Source: Bacteroidales bacterium (lineage in GTDB: Bacteria; Bacteroidota; Bacteroidia; Bacteroidales; UBA932). From it: DNA of 64,000 nucleotides. The DNA lies in the NCBI GenBank assembly GCA_017447265.1, contig JAFSOA010000009.1, positions 1 to 64,000 on the forward strand, given 5' to 3'. The position numbers were made by a program, and so were the translations under genes. The notes under the pieces were generated by a model. It had not been told where the DNA came from. It ran no database searches and saw only the letters and a program-made list of their open reading frames with translations. Below are positions 55,254-64,000 of the stretch, in pieces; the stretch's first letter is position 1; the number at the start of each line of letters is the position of its first letter.

Positions 55254-56480
55254 GTGTTTGGCCTGAAATATCTGGTTTGCTTTGTTTCAGTCCTCTGCGG
55301 ATTGCACCTGACGGCGATGGCAGCAGAGGAAGAGCGTTCCGTTTCCGACTATTTGCTTCCGGTGGTGGAGCTGTTGTCGCGGGGCGATCCTGCGCTGATG
55401 CCGGCAGGCGGGAATAAAGTCGAAGTCATCACGGACGGCCGTCTGCTATGGGAACGGATGCTGCGGGACATCAGGAGCGCCCGGAGATTCATCCGTATCG
55501 AATACTATCGCTGGGCGCCCGATGAAGCCGGCGACCAGATTCGCGAAGCGGTGCTCGAGAAACTGGCGGAGGGCGTACAGGTGCAGATCCTGATCGAGAA
55601 CCTCTGCAGTCCCTTCCTCCCGAAATCGTTCTATCAGAAAATGGAGAAAGCCGGAGCCCGGCTCTTGTTTTTTACCGATACCGATGGTTCTCCTTCCCGG
55701 TTTTTCCGCGGGATCCGCTATCGCGATCATCGGAAAATTCTGGTGATCGATGAGGAAACCGGCTATACGGGCGGGACGAATATCGCCAAGAAGTACCGCG
55801 ATGAGTGGCGCGACACGAACATCCGCATCAAGGGGCCTGCGGCGGCTTTATTGGGCCGCTTCTTCGACGAGATGTGGGAGCGGCGTGGCGGAGCGCCGTT
55901 GGAGGCTTCTCTGGCCGAACCGCAGCCCGTGGAGGGCGGCGTGACTGTCCAGCTGTGCACCTTCGGTGCCGGCGATACCATTATGGTGGCGGCCATCTGC
56001 AAGATGCTGGAACTGGCCAGGGAGCGTGTCTATATCCAGACGCCGTATTTCTGTCCGACGGAAAGTATTCTCCGGGCGATGCGCGAAGCGGCGGAGCGGG
56101 GCGTGGATGTCCGGATCCTGCTTCCCAAGGAGGTGGACGAGCCTTTCATGAAGCTGGCCAACGAGTCGTTCTATGAGGAATGCCTGGAAAAACCGGTGAA
56201 GATCTATGAGTACACGCCCCGTTTCGACCATACCAAGATGGTCTTGTGTGACAGGAATCTTTCGCTCTTGGGGTCCACGAATATGGATTACCTCAGTCTC
56301 CTGATCAACTATGAGATCGCGGCCCTGGTCTGCGATGCCGCACTGACGGAAAAGCTGTCATCCGACTTCCTCCGGCTCCTGGACGACGCAGAGGAAATCA
56401 CGCTGGAAGGCGCCCGTGCCGCCTTCCGCAAAGACAAACACGACCGCAGTTTTTGGCACCGCCTCCGTAAACGGCTGTAA
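55254..56480 (+). CDS. Secreted phospholipase D-like / cardiolipin synthase
   Basis: A 408-residue protein with two HKD motifs: HRKILVID (within YRDHRKILVIDEETGYTGG) and HTKMVLCD (within FDHTKMVLCDRNLSLLGSTN). It is the right size for the ClsA/ClsC catalytic part but begins with a cleavable-looking signal peptide (FGLKYLVCFVSVLCGLH..TAMA) instead of the usual two N-terminal membrane helices. It would thus act outside the inner membrane, on phospholipids or another phosphodiester. The GTG at 55254 is chosen because it starts this signal and follows the promoter. Confidence 0.87.
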   Translation: MFGLKYLVCFVSVLCGLHLTAMAAEEERSVSDYLLPVVELLSRGDPALMPAGGNKVEVITDGRLLWERMLRDIRSARRFIRIEYYRWAPDEAGDQIREAVLEKLAEGVQVQILIENLCSPFLPKSFYQKMEKAGARLLFFTDTDGSPSRFFRGIRYRDHRKILVIDEETGYTGGTNIAKKYRDEWRDTNIRIKGPAAALLGRFFDEMWERRGGAPLEASLAEPQPVEGGVTVQLCTFGAGDTIMVAAICKMLELARERVYIQTPYFCPTESILRAMREAAERGVDVRILLPKEVDEPFMKLANESFYEECLEKPVKIYEYTPRFDHTKMVLCDRNLSLLGSTNMDYLSLLINYEIAALVCDAALTEKLSSDFLRLLDDAEEITLEGARAAFRKDKHDRSFWHRLRKRL

Positions 56481-56548
56481 ATCGATTGGTTTTTTTGTAA
56501 ATTTTTTTGCAAATTTGTAGATTCAATTGCAATTTCAAATCAAAAGCC

Positions 56549-57775
56549 ATGAATATCACACCAAATGCTCAGAAGTACATCGATCTGGAAGATCGGTACG
56601 GCGCCCATAACTATCATCCTCTGCCGGTTGTCCTTTCGAAGGGTAAAGGCGCGTTCGTCTGGGATGTGGACGGCAAGCGTTATTTCGACTTCCTGTCGGC
56701 CTACTCTGCCGTGAACCAGGGACACTGCCACCCGAAAATCGTAAAAGCCCTCACGGACCAGGCCCAGAACCTGTGCCTGACTTCGCGCGCCTTCTACAAC
56801 GACTGCCTCGGCCCCTATGAGGAGTTCGCCACCAAGTTTTTCGGCTACGACAAGCTCCTGCCGATGAACTCTGGCGCAGAAGCCGTCGAGACAGCGCTCA
56901 AGCTGGCCCGCCGCTGGGGCTACGTGGTCAAAGGCATTCCTGAGAACGAAGCCCTGATCATCGTCTGCGACGGCAACTTCCACGGCCGCACCATCACCAT
57001 CGTCACCATGTCGAGCGACCCGGACAGCTACTACAACTACGGTCCGTTCACCCCGGGTTTCATCAAGATTCCGTACAACGACACGGAATCCCTGCGGAAA
57101 GTGCTCGATGAGAAGGGCGACAAGGTCTGCGCCATGATTGTGGAGCCTATCCAGGGCGAGGCCGGCGTCTATGTGCCGGACGACGGCTACATCAAGAAAT
57201 GCTACGACCTCTGCCACGCGCACAACGTGCTCTTCATCGCCGACGAGGTGCAGACGGGTATTGCCCGTACCGGCAAGATGTTCGCCTGCGACCACGAAGG
57301 CGTGCGCCCCGACATGATCACAATCGGCAAAGCTCTCTCCGGCGGTGTGCTGCCCGTTTCCGCCGTGCTGGCCGACGACGAGATCATGCTGACCATCAAG
57401 CCGGGTGAGCACGGTTCGACCTTCGGCGGCTTCCCGCTCGCGGCCAAGGTGGCCGTAGCCGCCCTCGAAGTCATCCGCGACGAGCACCTGACCGAAAACG
57501 CCGCCCGCCAGGGCGTCATCTTCCGGGAAGAGATTGCCAAGATCAAGTCGCCGTATTTCAAGTCGGTCCGCGGCAAGGGCCTGCTCAACGCCGTGATCAC
57601 CGAACCGCAGAACGGCATCGAAGCCTGGGACATCTGCCTGAAGATGGCGGAAAAGGGCCTGCTTGCCAAGCCGACGCACCGCCACATCATCCGCTTCGCG
57701 CCGCCTTTGGTCATCACCGAGGAGCAGCTCCGCGAAGCCATCGGCATCATCAAGGAAGTCTTCGAGACGATCTGA
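56549..57775 (+). CDS. rocD: Ornithine aminotransferase
   Basis: A 408-residue class III PLP aminotransferase. Its start, AQKYIDLEDRYGAHNYHPLPVVLSKG (split), and the GHCHPKIVKAL segment fit ornithine delta-aminotransferase. Other motifs are NSGAEAVETALKLAR, the cofactor Asp region ADEVQTGIARTG and the PLP lysine in IGKALSGG. It converts ornithine and 2-oxoglutarate to glutamate semialdehyde and glutamate. It converges on an OTC-carbamate kinase pair, which points to an ornithine/arginine catabolic cluster. The ATG at 56549 matches family N-termini. Confidence 0.94.
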   Translation: MNITPNAQKYIDLEDRYGAHNYHPLPVVLSKGKGAFVWDVDGKRYFDFLSAYSAVNQGHCHPKIVKALTDQAQNLCLTSRAFYNDCLGPYEEFATKFFGYDKLLPMNSGAEAVETALKLARRWGYVVKGIPENEALIIVCDGNFHGRTITIVTMSSDPDSYYNYGPFTPGFIKIPYNDTESLRKVLDEKGDKVCAMIVEPIQGEAGVYVPDDGYIKKCYDLCHAHNVLFIADEVQTGIARTGKMFACDHEGVRPDMITIGKALSGGVLPVSAVLADDEIMLTIKPGEHGSTFGGFPLAAKVAVAALEVIRDEHLTENAARQGVIFREEIAKIKSPYFKSVRGKGLLNAVITEPQNGIEAWDICLKMAEKGLLAKPTHRHIIRFAPPLVITEEQLREAIGIIKEVFETI

Positions 57776-57794
57776 TGATAAGAGGACAAGAAAG

Positions 57795-57824
57795 AAGGGC
57801 GCCTGTCTGGGGCGCCCTTTTTCT
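57795..57824 (+). terminator. Intrinsic terminator after rocD
   Basis: AAGGGCGCC (57795-57803) pairs perfectly with GGCGCCCTT (57811-57819), with a 7-nt loop and a T-rich tail. Confidence 0.88.
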
Positions 57825-57830
57825 ATGCGG

Positions 57831-57890
57831 CTGCGGATGGGGATCAGGCTCGGGTGGGATAAATATCCAGAGAGCCTTCCCCATCCGCAG
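57831..57890 (-). terminator. Long inverted repeat between rocD and the OTC gene
   Basis: CTGCGGATGGGGA (57831-57843) and its exact complement (57878-57890) form a 13-bp stem around a 34-nt loop that itself has a GGCT/AGCC pairing. It ends 4 nt from the OTC stop and may terminate or stabilise the leftward transcript. Confidence 0.55.
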
Positions 57891-57894
57891 TGCA

Positions 57895-58896
57895 TCAGTC
57901 ACCTAAGGTTGCGACCATGACAGCCTTGATCGTGTGCATGCGGTTTTCGGCTTCGTCGAAGACGATGCTGTTCTCGCTTTCGAAGACGTCTTCCGTCACT
58001 TCGATGCCGTCGAGGCCGAACTTCTTGTGGACGTCGCGGCCGGCCTGGGTCTCCAGGTTGTGGTAGGAAGGCAGGCAGTGCATGAACTTGCATTTCGGGT
58101 TGCCGGTGCGTTCCATCATCTTCTTGTTGACCTGGTAGGGCATCAGCAGCTTGATGCGCTCCTTCCAGACTTCGTCGGGCTCGCCCATCGACACCCAGAT
58201 GTCGGTATAGAGGAAGTCGCAGCCCTTCACGCCGGCGTCGACGTCGTCGGTCAGGGTGAGCTTCGCGCCGGTTTCCGCGGCGATCCTGCGGCAGGTTTCC
58301 ACGAGTTCCGGATTCGGCCAGAGCGACTTTGGCGCGACGATGCGCACGTCCATGCCCATCTTGCAGCCGCCCACCATCAGGGAGTTGCCCATGTTGAAGC
58401 GGGCGTCGCCCAGGTAGGCGTAGGAGACCTGGCTGAGCGGCTTGTCGACATGTTCGCTCATGGTCAGGAAGTCGGCGAGGACCTGCGTGGGATGGAATTC
58501 ATTGGTCAGGCCGTTCCACACGGGGACGCCCGAGAATTCGGCCAGCTGCTCCACGGTGGTCTGGGCGAAGCCGCGGTATTCGATGCCGTCGAACATGCGT
58601 CCGAGCACACGGGCGGTGTCTTTCATGGATTCCTTGATGCCGATCTGCGAGCCGGAAGGACCCAGATAGGTGACATGGGCACCCTGGTCGTAGGCCGCCA
58701 CTTCAAAGGCGCAGCGGGTGCGGGTGGAGGTCTTCTCGAAAATCAGGGCGATGTTCTTGCCCTTCATCCGCGCTTGTTCGGTGCCGGCATATTTGGCGCG
58801 CTTCAGGTCGCGGGCCAGGTCGAGGAGATACTGTATTTCCTTGGGGGTGAAGTCGAGCAGCTTGAGGAAGCTGCGGTTTCTGAGGTTGTAAGCCAT
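57895..58896 (-). CDS. argF: Ornithine carbamoyltransferase
   Basis: A 333-residue transcarbamylase. The carbamoyl-phosphate loop is [11 protein letters not shown] (about 57-67), followed by HPTQVLADF (about 135-143), an ornithine-side SMG segment, and HCLPSYH, a variant of the canonical HCLPAFH. Pairing with carbamate kinase on the same strand (26-nt gap) suggests the catabolic direction: citrulline and phosphate to ornithine and carbamoyl phosphate. A biosynthetic role cannot be excluded. No arginine deiminase gene is in the window. Confidence 0.93.
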   Translation of the reverse strand: MAYNLRNRSFLKLLDFTPKEIQYLLDLARDLKRAKYAGTEQARMKGKNIALIFEKTSTRTRCAFEVAAYDQGAHVTYLGPSGSQIGIKESMKDTARVLGRMFDGIEYRGFAQTTVEQLAEFSGVPVWNGLTNEFHPTQVLADFLTMSEHVDKPLSQVSYAYLGDARFNMGNSLMVGGCKMGMDVRIVAPKSLWPNPELVETCRRIAAETGAKLTLTDDVDAGVKGCDFLYTDIWVSMGEPDEVWKERIKLLMPYQVNKKMMERTGNPKCKFMHCLPSYHNLETQAGRDVHKKFGLDGIEVTEDVFESENSIVFDEAENRMHTIKAVMVATLGD

Positions 58897-58922
58897 GTTG
58901 ATAGAAATATAAAAAGGGTGTT

Positions 58923-59861
58923 TTATTGGACGATGCGTGTGCCGCAGGCCGGGTTGTCGAGCTGGCCGGCTTCGGTGATGACACATTCCTTGCCACCGTT
59001 TTCCACGAAAAGGATACCGGCCCGCACTTTCGGGGCCATGGAACCTTCGGTGAAATGGCCTTCGGCAAGATACTGCTTCGCTTCTGCCACGGTGATCACG
59101 TCGAGAGCACGCTCGCCGGGCTTGCGGAAATTGAGATAGACCTTCGGGACATCGGTCAGGATATAAAACTCGTCGGCGCCGATCAGCGTGGCGCACAGGG
59201 CGGATGCCAGGTCCTTGTCGATGACGGCTTCCACGCCGCTGCGCAGGCCGTCGTGCTCGACGACAGGGATGCCGCCGCCGCCGACCGTGACCACGATGTG
59301 GCCGGCGTCGGCCAGTTGCTTGACGATCTCGATGTTGTTGATCTTGAGCGGTTTGGGCGAGGCGACGACTTTGCGCCAGCCGTTGCCCTTCGGATCTTCC
59401 CGATAGATGGCGCCGGTCTCGGCGTGGAGACGCTCCGCTTCATCTTTCGTGTAGTAGGGGCCCACGGGTTTGGTGGGGTTCCGGAACATCGGGTCGTCCT
59501 TGTCGACCACCACCTGGGTGACGAGCGAGACGACATGGCGCTGCAGGCCGTGCTGCACCAGCACGCGGTTCATGCCCTGCTCGATCATGTAGGCGATGGA
59601 ACCCTGGGTCTCCGCACCGCAGAAATCCATCGGCATGGCCGCCACGCCGAAGGCTTTCTTGCCGGCTTCGTGCTGCAGCATCACATTGCCCACCTGGGGA
59701 CCGTTTCCGTGGCCGATGACCACGTTGAAGCCGCGTTCCAACAAATTGTATAATTGCCCGCAGGTCTGTTCGACATTGGCGAGCTGTTCCTGATACGTGC
59801 CTTTCTGCCCGCTGCGCAGGAGCGCATTGCCGCCGAAAGCCACCATAGCCAGTTTTTTCAT
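58923..59861 (-). CDS. arcC: Carbamate kinase
   Basis: A 312-residue amino-acid-kinase-fold enzyme. Signatures are [12 protein letters not shown] near the N-terminus, [11 protein letters not shown] (about 49-59), [10 protein letters not shown] (about 208-217), [15 protein letters not shown], and GSMAPKVRA near the end. It makes ATP from carbamoyl phosphate and ADP, the energy step of the arginine deiminase and related pathways. It is first in the leftward pair with the OTC. The ATG at 59861 begins the conserved [11 protein letters not shown]-like start. Confidence 0.96.
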   Translation of the reverse strand: MKKLAMVAFGGNALLRSGQKGTYQEQLANVEQTCGQLYNLLERGFNVVIGHGNGPQVGNVMLQHEAGKKAFGVAAMPMDFCGAETQGSIAYMIEQGMNRVLVQHGLQRHVVSLVTQVVVDKDDPMFRNPTKPVGPYYTKDEAERLHAETGAIYREDPKGNGWRKVVASPKPLKINNIEIVKQLADAGHIVVTVGGGGIPVVEHDGLRSGVEAVIDKDLASALCATLIGADEFYILTDVPKVYLNFRKPGERALDVITVAEAKQYLAEGHFTEGSMAPKVRAGILFVENGGKECVITEAGQLDNPACGTRIVQ

Positions 59862-59913
59862 GTATATTTTATGATTTTTTGTGTTTATGCGTTCCGTTTC
59901 GGCGGAGCGCATA

Positions 59914-59943
59914 CAAAGATAAGAATAGTTTTTTGTATTTTTG
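59914..59943. promoter_or_regulatory. Divergent -7 elements for arcC-OTC and the receptor operon
   Basis: CAAAGATA (59914-59921) reads TATCTTTG leftward toward arcC. TATTTTTG (59936-59943) points right and ends 6 nt before the ATG at 59950. Confidence 0.58.
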
Positions 59944-59949
59944 TGCGAT

Positions 59950-60687
59950 ATGAAAAAGAAAGCCCTCACCCTTCTGCTGGCCCTGGCATGGCTCGTGCTG
60001 TCCGGCGCGGGAAGCGCAGCCGCGCAGGATGACTATACCCTTTTCCGGGACGGAGCGGGCGAGGCGTCCCTCCTCTTCCGGGGGCACAAGGCTTTCGACT
60101 ACAACATGCTCTATAACGGCACGCCTTTCTGGACCAGTCCCCGCTACCTGCCCGGAACGGTGGTCTACAACGGCAAACATTATGACGGCATTGAGCTCAA
60201 CATCGACGCGGCGCGGCAGGAGCTCATCGTGCGCATCGGAAAAGGCGTCTCCAACAAGGTGCTGAGCAATGAATTCGTGTCGGAGTTCTCGCTTGGCGGG
60301 CGGCGCTTCCTGAACCTGCAGCATCTGTATGGGGAGGCGGCGCCTTTCGGGTACTGGGAGGTGCTCTATGACGGGCGGAACAAGGTCGTGCGGCGCGTGA
60401 CCAAGACCCTGGAACAGGATATCGACGGCACCAAGCGCGACGAGACCCGTTTCGACGGCACTTACCGCCATGACGTCTATCAGAGTTTTCTTTATACCGA
60501 GAACTATTGCTATCTGAAAGAAGACGGCAGCATCGTTCCGGTCCGCCGCCGCAAGGACGTCCTCAAACTGCTTGACAAGACACAGCGGCGCGAAGCGCGC
60601 CGTCACATCCGTGCGATGGAATCGACGAACCTGCTGCCCTTCGACCGCTACTTCGTGGAGGTGGTCCGTTACCTGGAATCGCGATGA
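59950..60687 (+). CDS. Secreted protein of unknown function preceding a TonB receptor
   Basis: A 245-residue protein with a signal peptide (about 1-26, ending GSAAAQ). The mature part has strand-rich segments such as TVVYNGKHYDGIELNIDAARQELIVR and YWEVLYDGRNKVVRRVTKTLEQ, and ends in a basic helical tail. I recognise no family or catalytic motif. It overlaps the receptor gene by 4 nt (ATGA), so it likely serves in the same outer-membrane uptake system as a periplasmic or surface partner. Confidence 0.7.
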   Translation: MKKKALTLLLALAWLVLSGAGSAAAQDDYTLFRDGAGEASLLFRGHKAFDYNMLYNGTPFWTSPRYLPGTVVYNGKHYDGIELNIDAARQELIVRIGKGVSNKVLSNEFVSEFSLGGRRFLNLQHLYGEAAPFGYWEVLYDGRNKVVRRVTKTLEQDIDGTKRDETRFDGTYRHDVYQSFLYTENYCYLKEDGSIVPVRRRKDVLKLLDKTQRREARRHIRAMESTNLLPFDRYFVEVVRYLESR

Positions 60688-63353
60688 AAAAGCTGACCCT
60701 TTTCCTGACCGTCATGGCTGCCCTCTGCTGCAGCCTCCCGCTCCGGGCCCAGCAGCCCGCCGGAACGGCCTTCGGCGTATACAAGGCCGGGGTCGACGAA
60801 CTGATCCGCTTCATCCGCACGGAGTTTTCGCCCGACGTGTACTGCGTGCGCGACACCTCCGACCACAAGAACTACACGATACGCGTGCCCCGCGAGGAAT
60901 TCCTGCAGCGGGCCTTTGAAGAACTCGAAGCCAACGGCTACACCATCACCCGCTACGACGGCAAGTATTTCATTGTCCGGGGCACGGACATCGCCACCCA
61001 GCTGCCCCCGGGCTATTTCGACAGCCGCAAGCCCGTGGTGGACACGGCTTTCCAGAAATACCTGAGCGACCAGACCACGGTCATGACCTTCCAGAACAAG
61101 GTCTATGAGATCGGTGACCCGGACACCCGGCAGAAAGCCAGCAAAGCGACCGTGCGCGGCTACGTGCGCGACGTGTCGAGCGGCGAACCGCTGGTGGGCG
61201 TGTCGGTCTATCTCGACGACGGGAAATCCTATACCCAGACCGATGCCTACGGCTTCTACAAGCTGACCGTCCCGACGGGCCCGGGCAAGCTGGGTTTCAG
61301 CGGTTACTCGCTGGAAGACATGAAGCTCGACCTGGTGGTCTACGGCGACGGCGCGCTCGACGTGGTGATGAAAGAGAAAGTCTTTACGCTCAAGGGCGCC
61401 GTGGTGACCTCCGAGAGCATGTCGCAGCACCGCACCCCGAAGATGGGCGTGGAGGTGGTGCGCATGAGCACCATCAAGAACGTGCCGGTGGTCTTCGGCG
61501 AAGCCGACGCCCTGAAGGTGGTCATGACCCTGCCGGGCGTCAAGTCGGTGGGCGAGGCGTCGGGCGGCTTCAACGTGCGCGGCGGCTCCACCGACCAGAA
61601 CCTCATCCTCTTCAACGAAGGGACGATCTACAATCCGAACCACATGTTCGGCATCCTTTCGTCGTTCAACCCCGATGTGATCAACGACGTGGAGCTGTAC
61701 AAGAGCTCGATTCCCGCGCAGTACGGCGGGCGCATCTCCTCGGTGCTGGAAGTCCGAAGCCGCGACGGCAACAGCAAGCGGGTGCAGGGATCCCTGGGCC
61801 TGGGTCTGCTCACGAGCCGCCTGCACCTCGAAGGACCGCTGGTGAAAGACCGCACCACCTTCATCCTGGGCGGCCGTACCACCTACTCGAACTGGATCTT
61901 CCGGCTGCTGCCCGCCAACAGCAGTTACCAGGGCGGCAAGGCTTCGTTCCAGGACGGGAACCTGGGCCTGACCCACAAGATCAACGATCGGAACACCCTT
62001 CATGCCTACGGCTATTATTCGCGCGACAAGTTCAGCTTCAGCAACGACACGACCTTCCGCTACCGCAATATCAACGGGGCGCTGAAATGGCACAGCATTT
62101 TCAACGACCGGCACTCGATGACCTTCACCGCGGGCTATGACAGTTATCACTACGGGATTGAAGACACGTTCAACAGCCACGCGGCCTACAAGCTCAACAC
62201 GGGGGTGGACCAGTATTTCGCCAAACTGAACTTCAAGTCCTCGCTCAGCAACGCGCACACCTTCACCTACGGCTTCAACGCCACGTTCTACGACCTCAAT
62301 CCGGGTTCCCTGATGCCGGTGGGCGATTCGTCGCTGGTGCAGGGGAACACGCTGGACCGGGAGCGGGCCCTCGAAGCCGCGCTCTATGTGAGCGACACCT
62401 GGATCGTGAACGAACATCTTTCGCTGGAGGCGGGCTTGCGCTGGTCGCAGTTCCTGCGCAAGGGCAACACGCGCTTCCACGGCGGGCCGGAATTCCGCCT
62501 GTCGGGCAAATATTCCTTCAATGATGTCACCAGCGTCAAGGCAGGCTTCAACACGATGCGGCAGTACATCCACATGATCTCCAACAGCATCAACGTGTCG
62601 CCCACCGACAGCTGGCGCCTGGCCAGTGACCAGCTCCGTCCCCAGACCGGCTGGCAGGCCGCCGCGGGCGTCTACCGTACGCTGTTCGACAATACCCTCG
62701 ACCTCTCGCTCGAAGCCTACTACAAGCGGGTCAAGCATTTCATCGATTACAAGAGCGGTGCGGTGCTCGTGATGAACCCCAACCTGGCCGACGACCTCAT
62801 CGAGACGGAAAACCGTTCTTACGGGGTGGAGTTCATGGCGAAGAAGTCGGTCGGCAAGCTGAACGGCTGGATTTCCTATACGTATTCCCGCTCGCGCCTG
62901 CGCGAGATGGAAGACCGCGGCATCAACACCATCAACGGCGGAGACTGGTACAACGCACCCTATGACAAGCCGCACGACGTGAAGGTGGTGGCCAACTACA
63001 AATTCACCCACCGCTACAGCATCTCGGCCAATCTCGATTACGCCACGGGCCGTCCCGTCACCATCCCGGTGGGCCGCTACATCTACCAGAACGGCATGCG
63101 CCTGGTCTACTCCGAGCGCAACGGCTACCGCATCCCCGACTATTTCCGCCTCGACCTGGCCCTGATCATCGAGCCGAGCCACTACCTGAAGAAACTGACC
63201 CACATGTCCTTCACCATCGGCTGCTACAACGTCACCGGCCGCAAGAACCCGTACTCCGTGTACTACACCACCGACGGCGGCTCGATCAACGGGCACATGC
63301 TGAGCGTCTTCGCCACCCAGATCCCCTATATCAACTTCAATCTGAAATTCTGA
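60684..63353 (+). CDS. TonB-dependent outer-membrane receptor with carboxypeptidase-like domain
   Basis: An 889-residue receptor. A signal peptide (1-22) is followed by an STN-like N-terminal domain (about 30-100), a carboxypeptidase-regulatory-like beta-sandwich (about 150-230, VRGYVRDVSSGEPLVGVSVYL, split), the plug (about 250-350, GGFNVRGGSTDQNLILFNEG) and a 22-strand-type barrel ending NFNLKF with the terminal Phe. The STN domain often signals to FecR-type regulators, but none is visible here. The ligand is unknown. The next gene encodes a DUF4249 lipoprotein, a common partner of such receptors. Confidence 0.93.
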   Translation: MKKLTLFLTVMAALCCSLPLRAQQPAGTAFGVYKAGVDELIRFIRTEFSPDVYCVRDTSDHKNYTIRVPREEFLQRAFEELEANGYTITRYDGKYFIVRGTDIATQLPPGYFDSRKPVVDTAFQKYLSDQTTVMTFQNKVYEIGDPDTRQKASKATVRGYVRDVSSGEPLVGVSVYLDDGKSYTQTDAYGFYKLTVPTGPGKLGFSGYSLEDMKLDLVVYGDGALDVVMKEKVFTLKGAVVTSESMSQHRTPKMGVEVVRMSTIKNVPVVFGEADALKVVMTLPGVKSVGEASGGFNVRGGSTDQNLILFNEGTIYNPNHMFGILSSFNPDVINDVELYKSSIPAQYGGRISSVLEVRSRDGNSKRVQGSLGLGLLTSRLHLEGPLVKDRTTFILGGRTTYSNWIFRLLPANSSYQGGKASFQDGNLGLTHKINDRNTLHAYGYYSRDKFSFSNDTTFRYRNINGALKWHSIFNDRHSMTFTAGYDSYHYGIEDTFNSHAAYKLNTGVDQYFAKLNFKSSLSNAHTFTYGFNATFYDLNPGSLMPVGDSSLVQGNTLDRERALEAALYVSDTWIVNEHLSLEAGLRWSQFLRKGNTRFHGGPEFRLSGKYSFNDVTSVKAGFNTMRQYIHMISNSINVSPTDSWRLASDQLRPQTGWQAAAGVYRTLFDNTLDLSLEAYYKRVKHFIDYKSGAVLVMNPNLADDLIETENRSYGVEFMAKKSVGKLNGWISYTYSRSRLREMEDRGINTINGGDWYNAPYDKPHDVKVVANYKFTHRYSISANLDYATGRPVTIPVGRYIYQNGMRLVYSERNGYRIPDYFRLDLALIIEPSHYLKKLTHMSFTIGCYNVTGRKNPYSVYYTTDGGSINGHMLSVFATQIPYINFNLKF

Positions 63354-64000
63354 TGAAAAAGCGCTGGTTTGTTCTTCTCTTTATGGCTGTCGCCGCCGCC
63401 GTGGGGTCGTGCGTCTACGATTTCGACCCGCAGATCGACGGGGAGGGCGGCTACATGATCGTGGAAGGCAACATCGTCATCGGGGAAATCAGCCCGATCC
63501 GGCTCAGCTACTCCTGGTCGCTGGTCGATACCCTCGCCACGCAGGACGCGGAGCGCATGCGCATCCTCTATCAGAGCAAGATGCATGTGGAAGACAGCAA
63601 CGGCGGACGCTACGAGAACGACGGTCTCGCTTCCACCCTTTCCGGCATTGTCGGCGGCTCTCCCACCGGCTATTTCGACATGCGGGATGCCGATCCCTCG
63701 CTGGAATACCGCCTGGTGATCGAAAATGCCAACGGCACCTACGCCTCAGCCTGGGCCCGGGCCCTGTCGCCGGGGCAGATCGACAGCCTTTCCTACGAGA
63801 TCAACCCGGACAAAACGCTGCTGAGCATCTGCGTGTCGACCCATTCGGACAATACGGAGCCCAGCTTCTACCAGTGGAAAGTGGATGAAACCTGGGAATA
63901 CCACGCCGAGACACCGGCCGCCTACAAATATCTCTATACAGGCGATGTCGACGGCGAGGTCGTGCCCCTGCCGGACAGCGAGAGCACCTACCGCTGCTGG
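63353..64000 (+). CDS. DUF4249 domain-containing lipoprotein (partial, runs off the window)
   Basis: Only the first 216 codons are present. The frame is open to the window edge. A lipoprotein signal ends at VGSC (Cys20), followed by YDFDPQIDGEGGYMIVEGNIVIGE, the start pattern of DUF4249 proteins. The ATG shares one base with the receptor stop (TGATG), so translation is coupled. DUF4249 lipoproteins accompany TonB-dependent receptors in Bacteroidota and probably sit at the outer membrane as ligand-binding or lid partners; this role is inferred. Confidence 0.87.
   Translation, partial: MKKRWFVLLFMAVAAAVGSCVYDFDPQIDGEGGYMIVEGNIVIGEISPIRLSYSWSLVDTLATQDAERMRILYQSKMHVEDSNGGRYENDGLASTLSGIVGGSPTGYFDMRDADPSLEYRLVIENANGTYASAWARALSPGQIDSLSYEINPDKTLLSICVSTHSDNTEPSFYQWKVDETWEYHAETPAAYKYLYTGDVDGEVVPLPDSESTYRCW

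Overview
The window comes from a bacterium of the phylum Bacteroidota, probably a high-GC member of the Bacteroidales. Three lines of evidence support this: many TAnnTTTG (-7) promoter elements with little Shine-Dalgarno use; lineage-typical families (DUF2723, DUF4271, DUF4249, SusC/FecA-type TonB-dependent receptor, GtrA, UDP-galactopyranose-mutase-like oxidoreductase); and conserved gene strings such as hemD-rnpA-yidD. Genes are packed tightly, with many 1-20 nt overlaps and several tail-to-tail overlaps. The genus cannot be named from sequence alone.

Layout. 1-225: apparently non-coding, with many potential helices. 226-9565: a polytopic DUF2723 protein, a SUI1/YciH-like factor, DUF4271, hemD, rnpA, yidD, an aminolipid acyltransferase fusion, a shortened uvrC and pnuC. 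9569-15778: a large secreted zincin/propeller/barrel protein, tadA, tRNA-Gln preceded by repeats, a phosphopantetheinyl transferase, tyrS and rbfA. 15794-20529: a LolC/E-type permease, then sufB, a second pnuC, sufC and a short sufD. 20713-24360: a leftward envelope-glycan operon (gtrA, an FAD mutase-like gene, a GT-C-like membrane enzyme). 24431-25614: a REP-associated (Y1/HUH) transposase with hairpin ends. 25675-33325: a degenerate ThiL-like protein, a duplicated metallophosphoesterase, a B12-dependent ribonucleotide reductase, ispE and a thioredoxin-like lipoprotein. 33403-39054: groES-groEL converging on dnaE, with the groEL terminator inside the 3' end of dnaE.

39057-42774 is a strikingly AT-rich island in an otherwise GC-rich window. 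It holds two DNA methyltransferase genes. The longer one carries a C-terminal nuclease-like domain, so the pair may form a compact two-gene restriction-modification or defence system sitting 2 nt upstream of dnaE.

42775-53875 is mostly housekeeping: a small EF-hand protein, gpmI, rnr, a phosphodiester glycosidase with repeats at its 5' end, recO, rdgB, a Ctp protease, a U32 peptidase, a polyprenyl synthase and rsgA. 53876-64000 carries a MATE exporter, a secreted phospholipase-D/cardiolipin synthase, ornithine aminotransferase, a divergent arcC-OTC pair for carbamoyl phosphate/ATP metabolism, and the start of an outer-membrane uptake operon (an unknown secreted protein, a TonB-dependent receptor and a DUF4249 lipoprotein cut by the window end).

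The most unusual points are the two-methyltransferase island, a ThiL homologue that has lost nearly all its metal/ATP ligands, a UvrC lacking about 105 central residues, a half-length SufD in a suf operon interrupted by pnuC, and start codons lying only 5-8 nt after promoter -7 elements at several genes.
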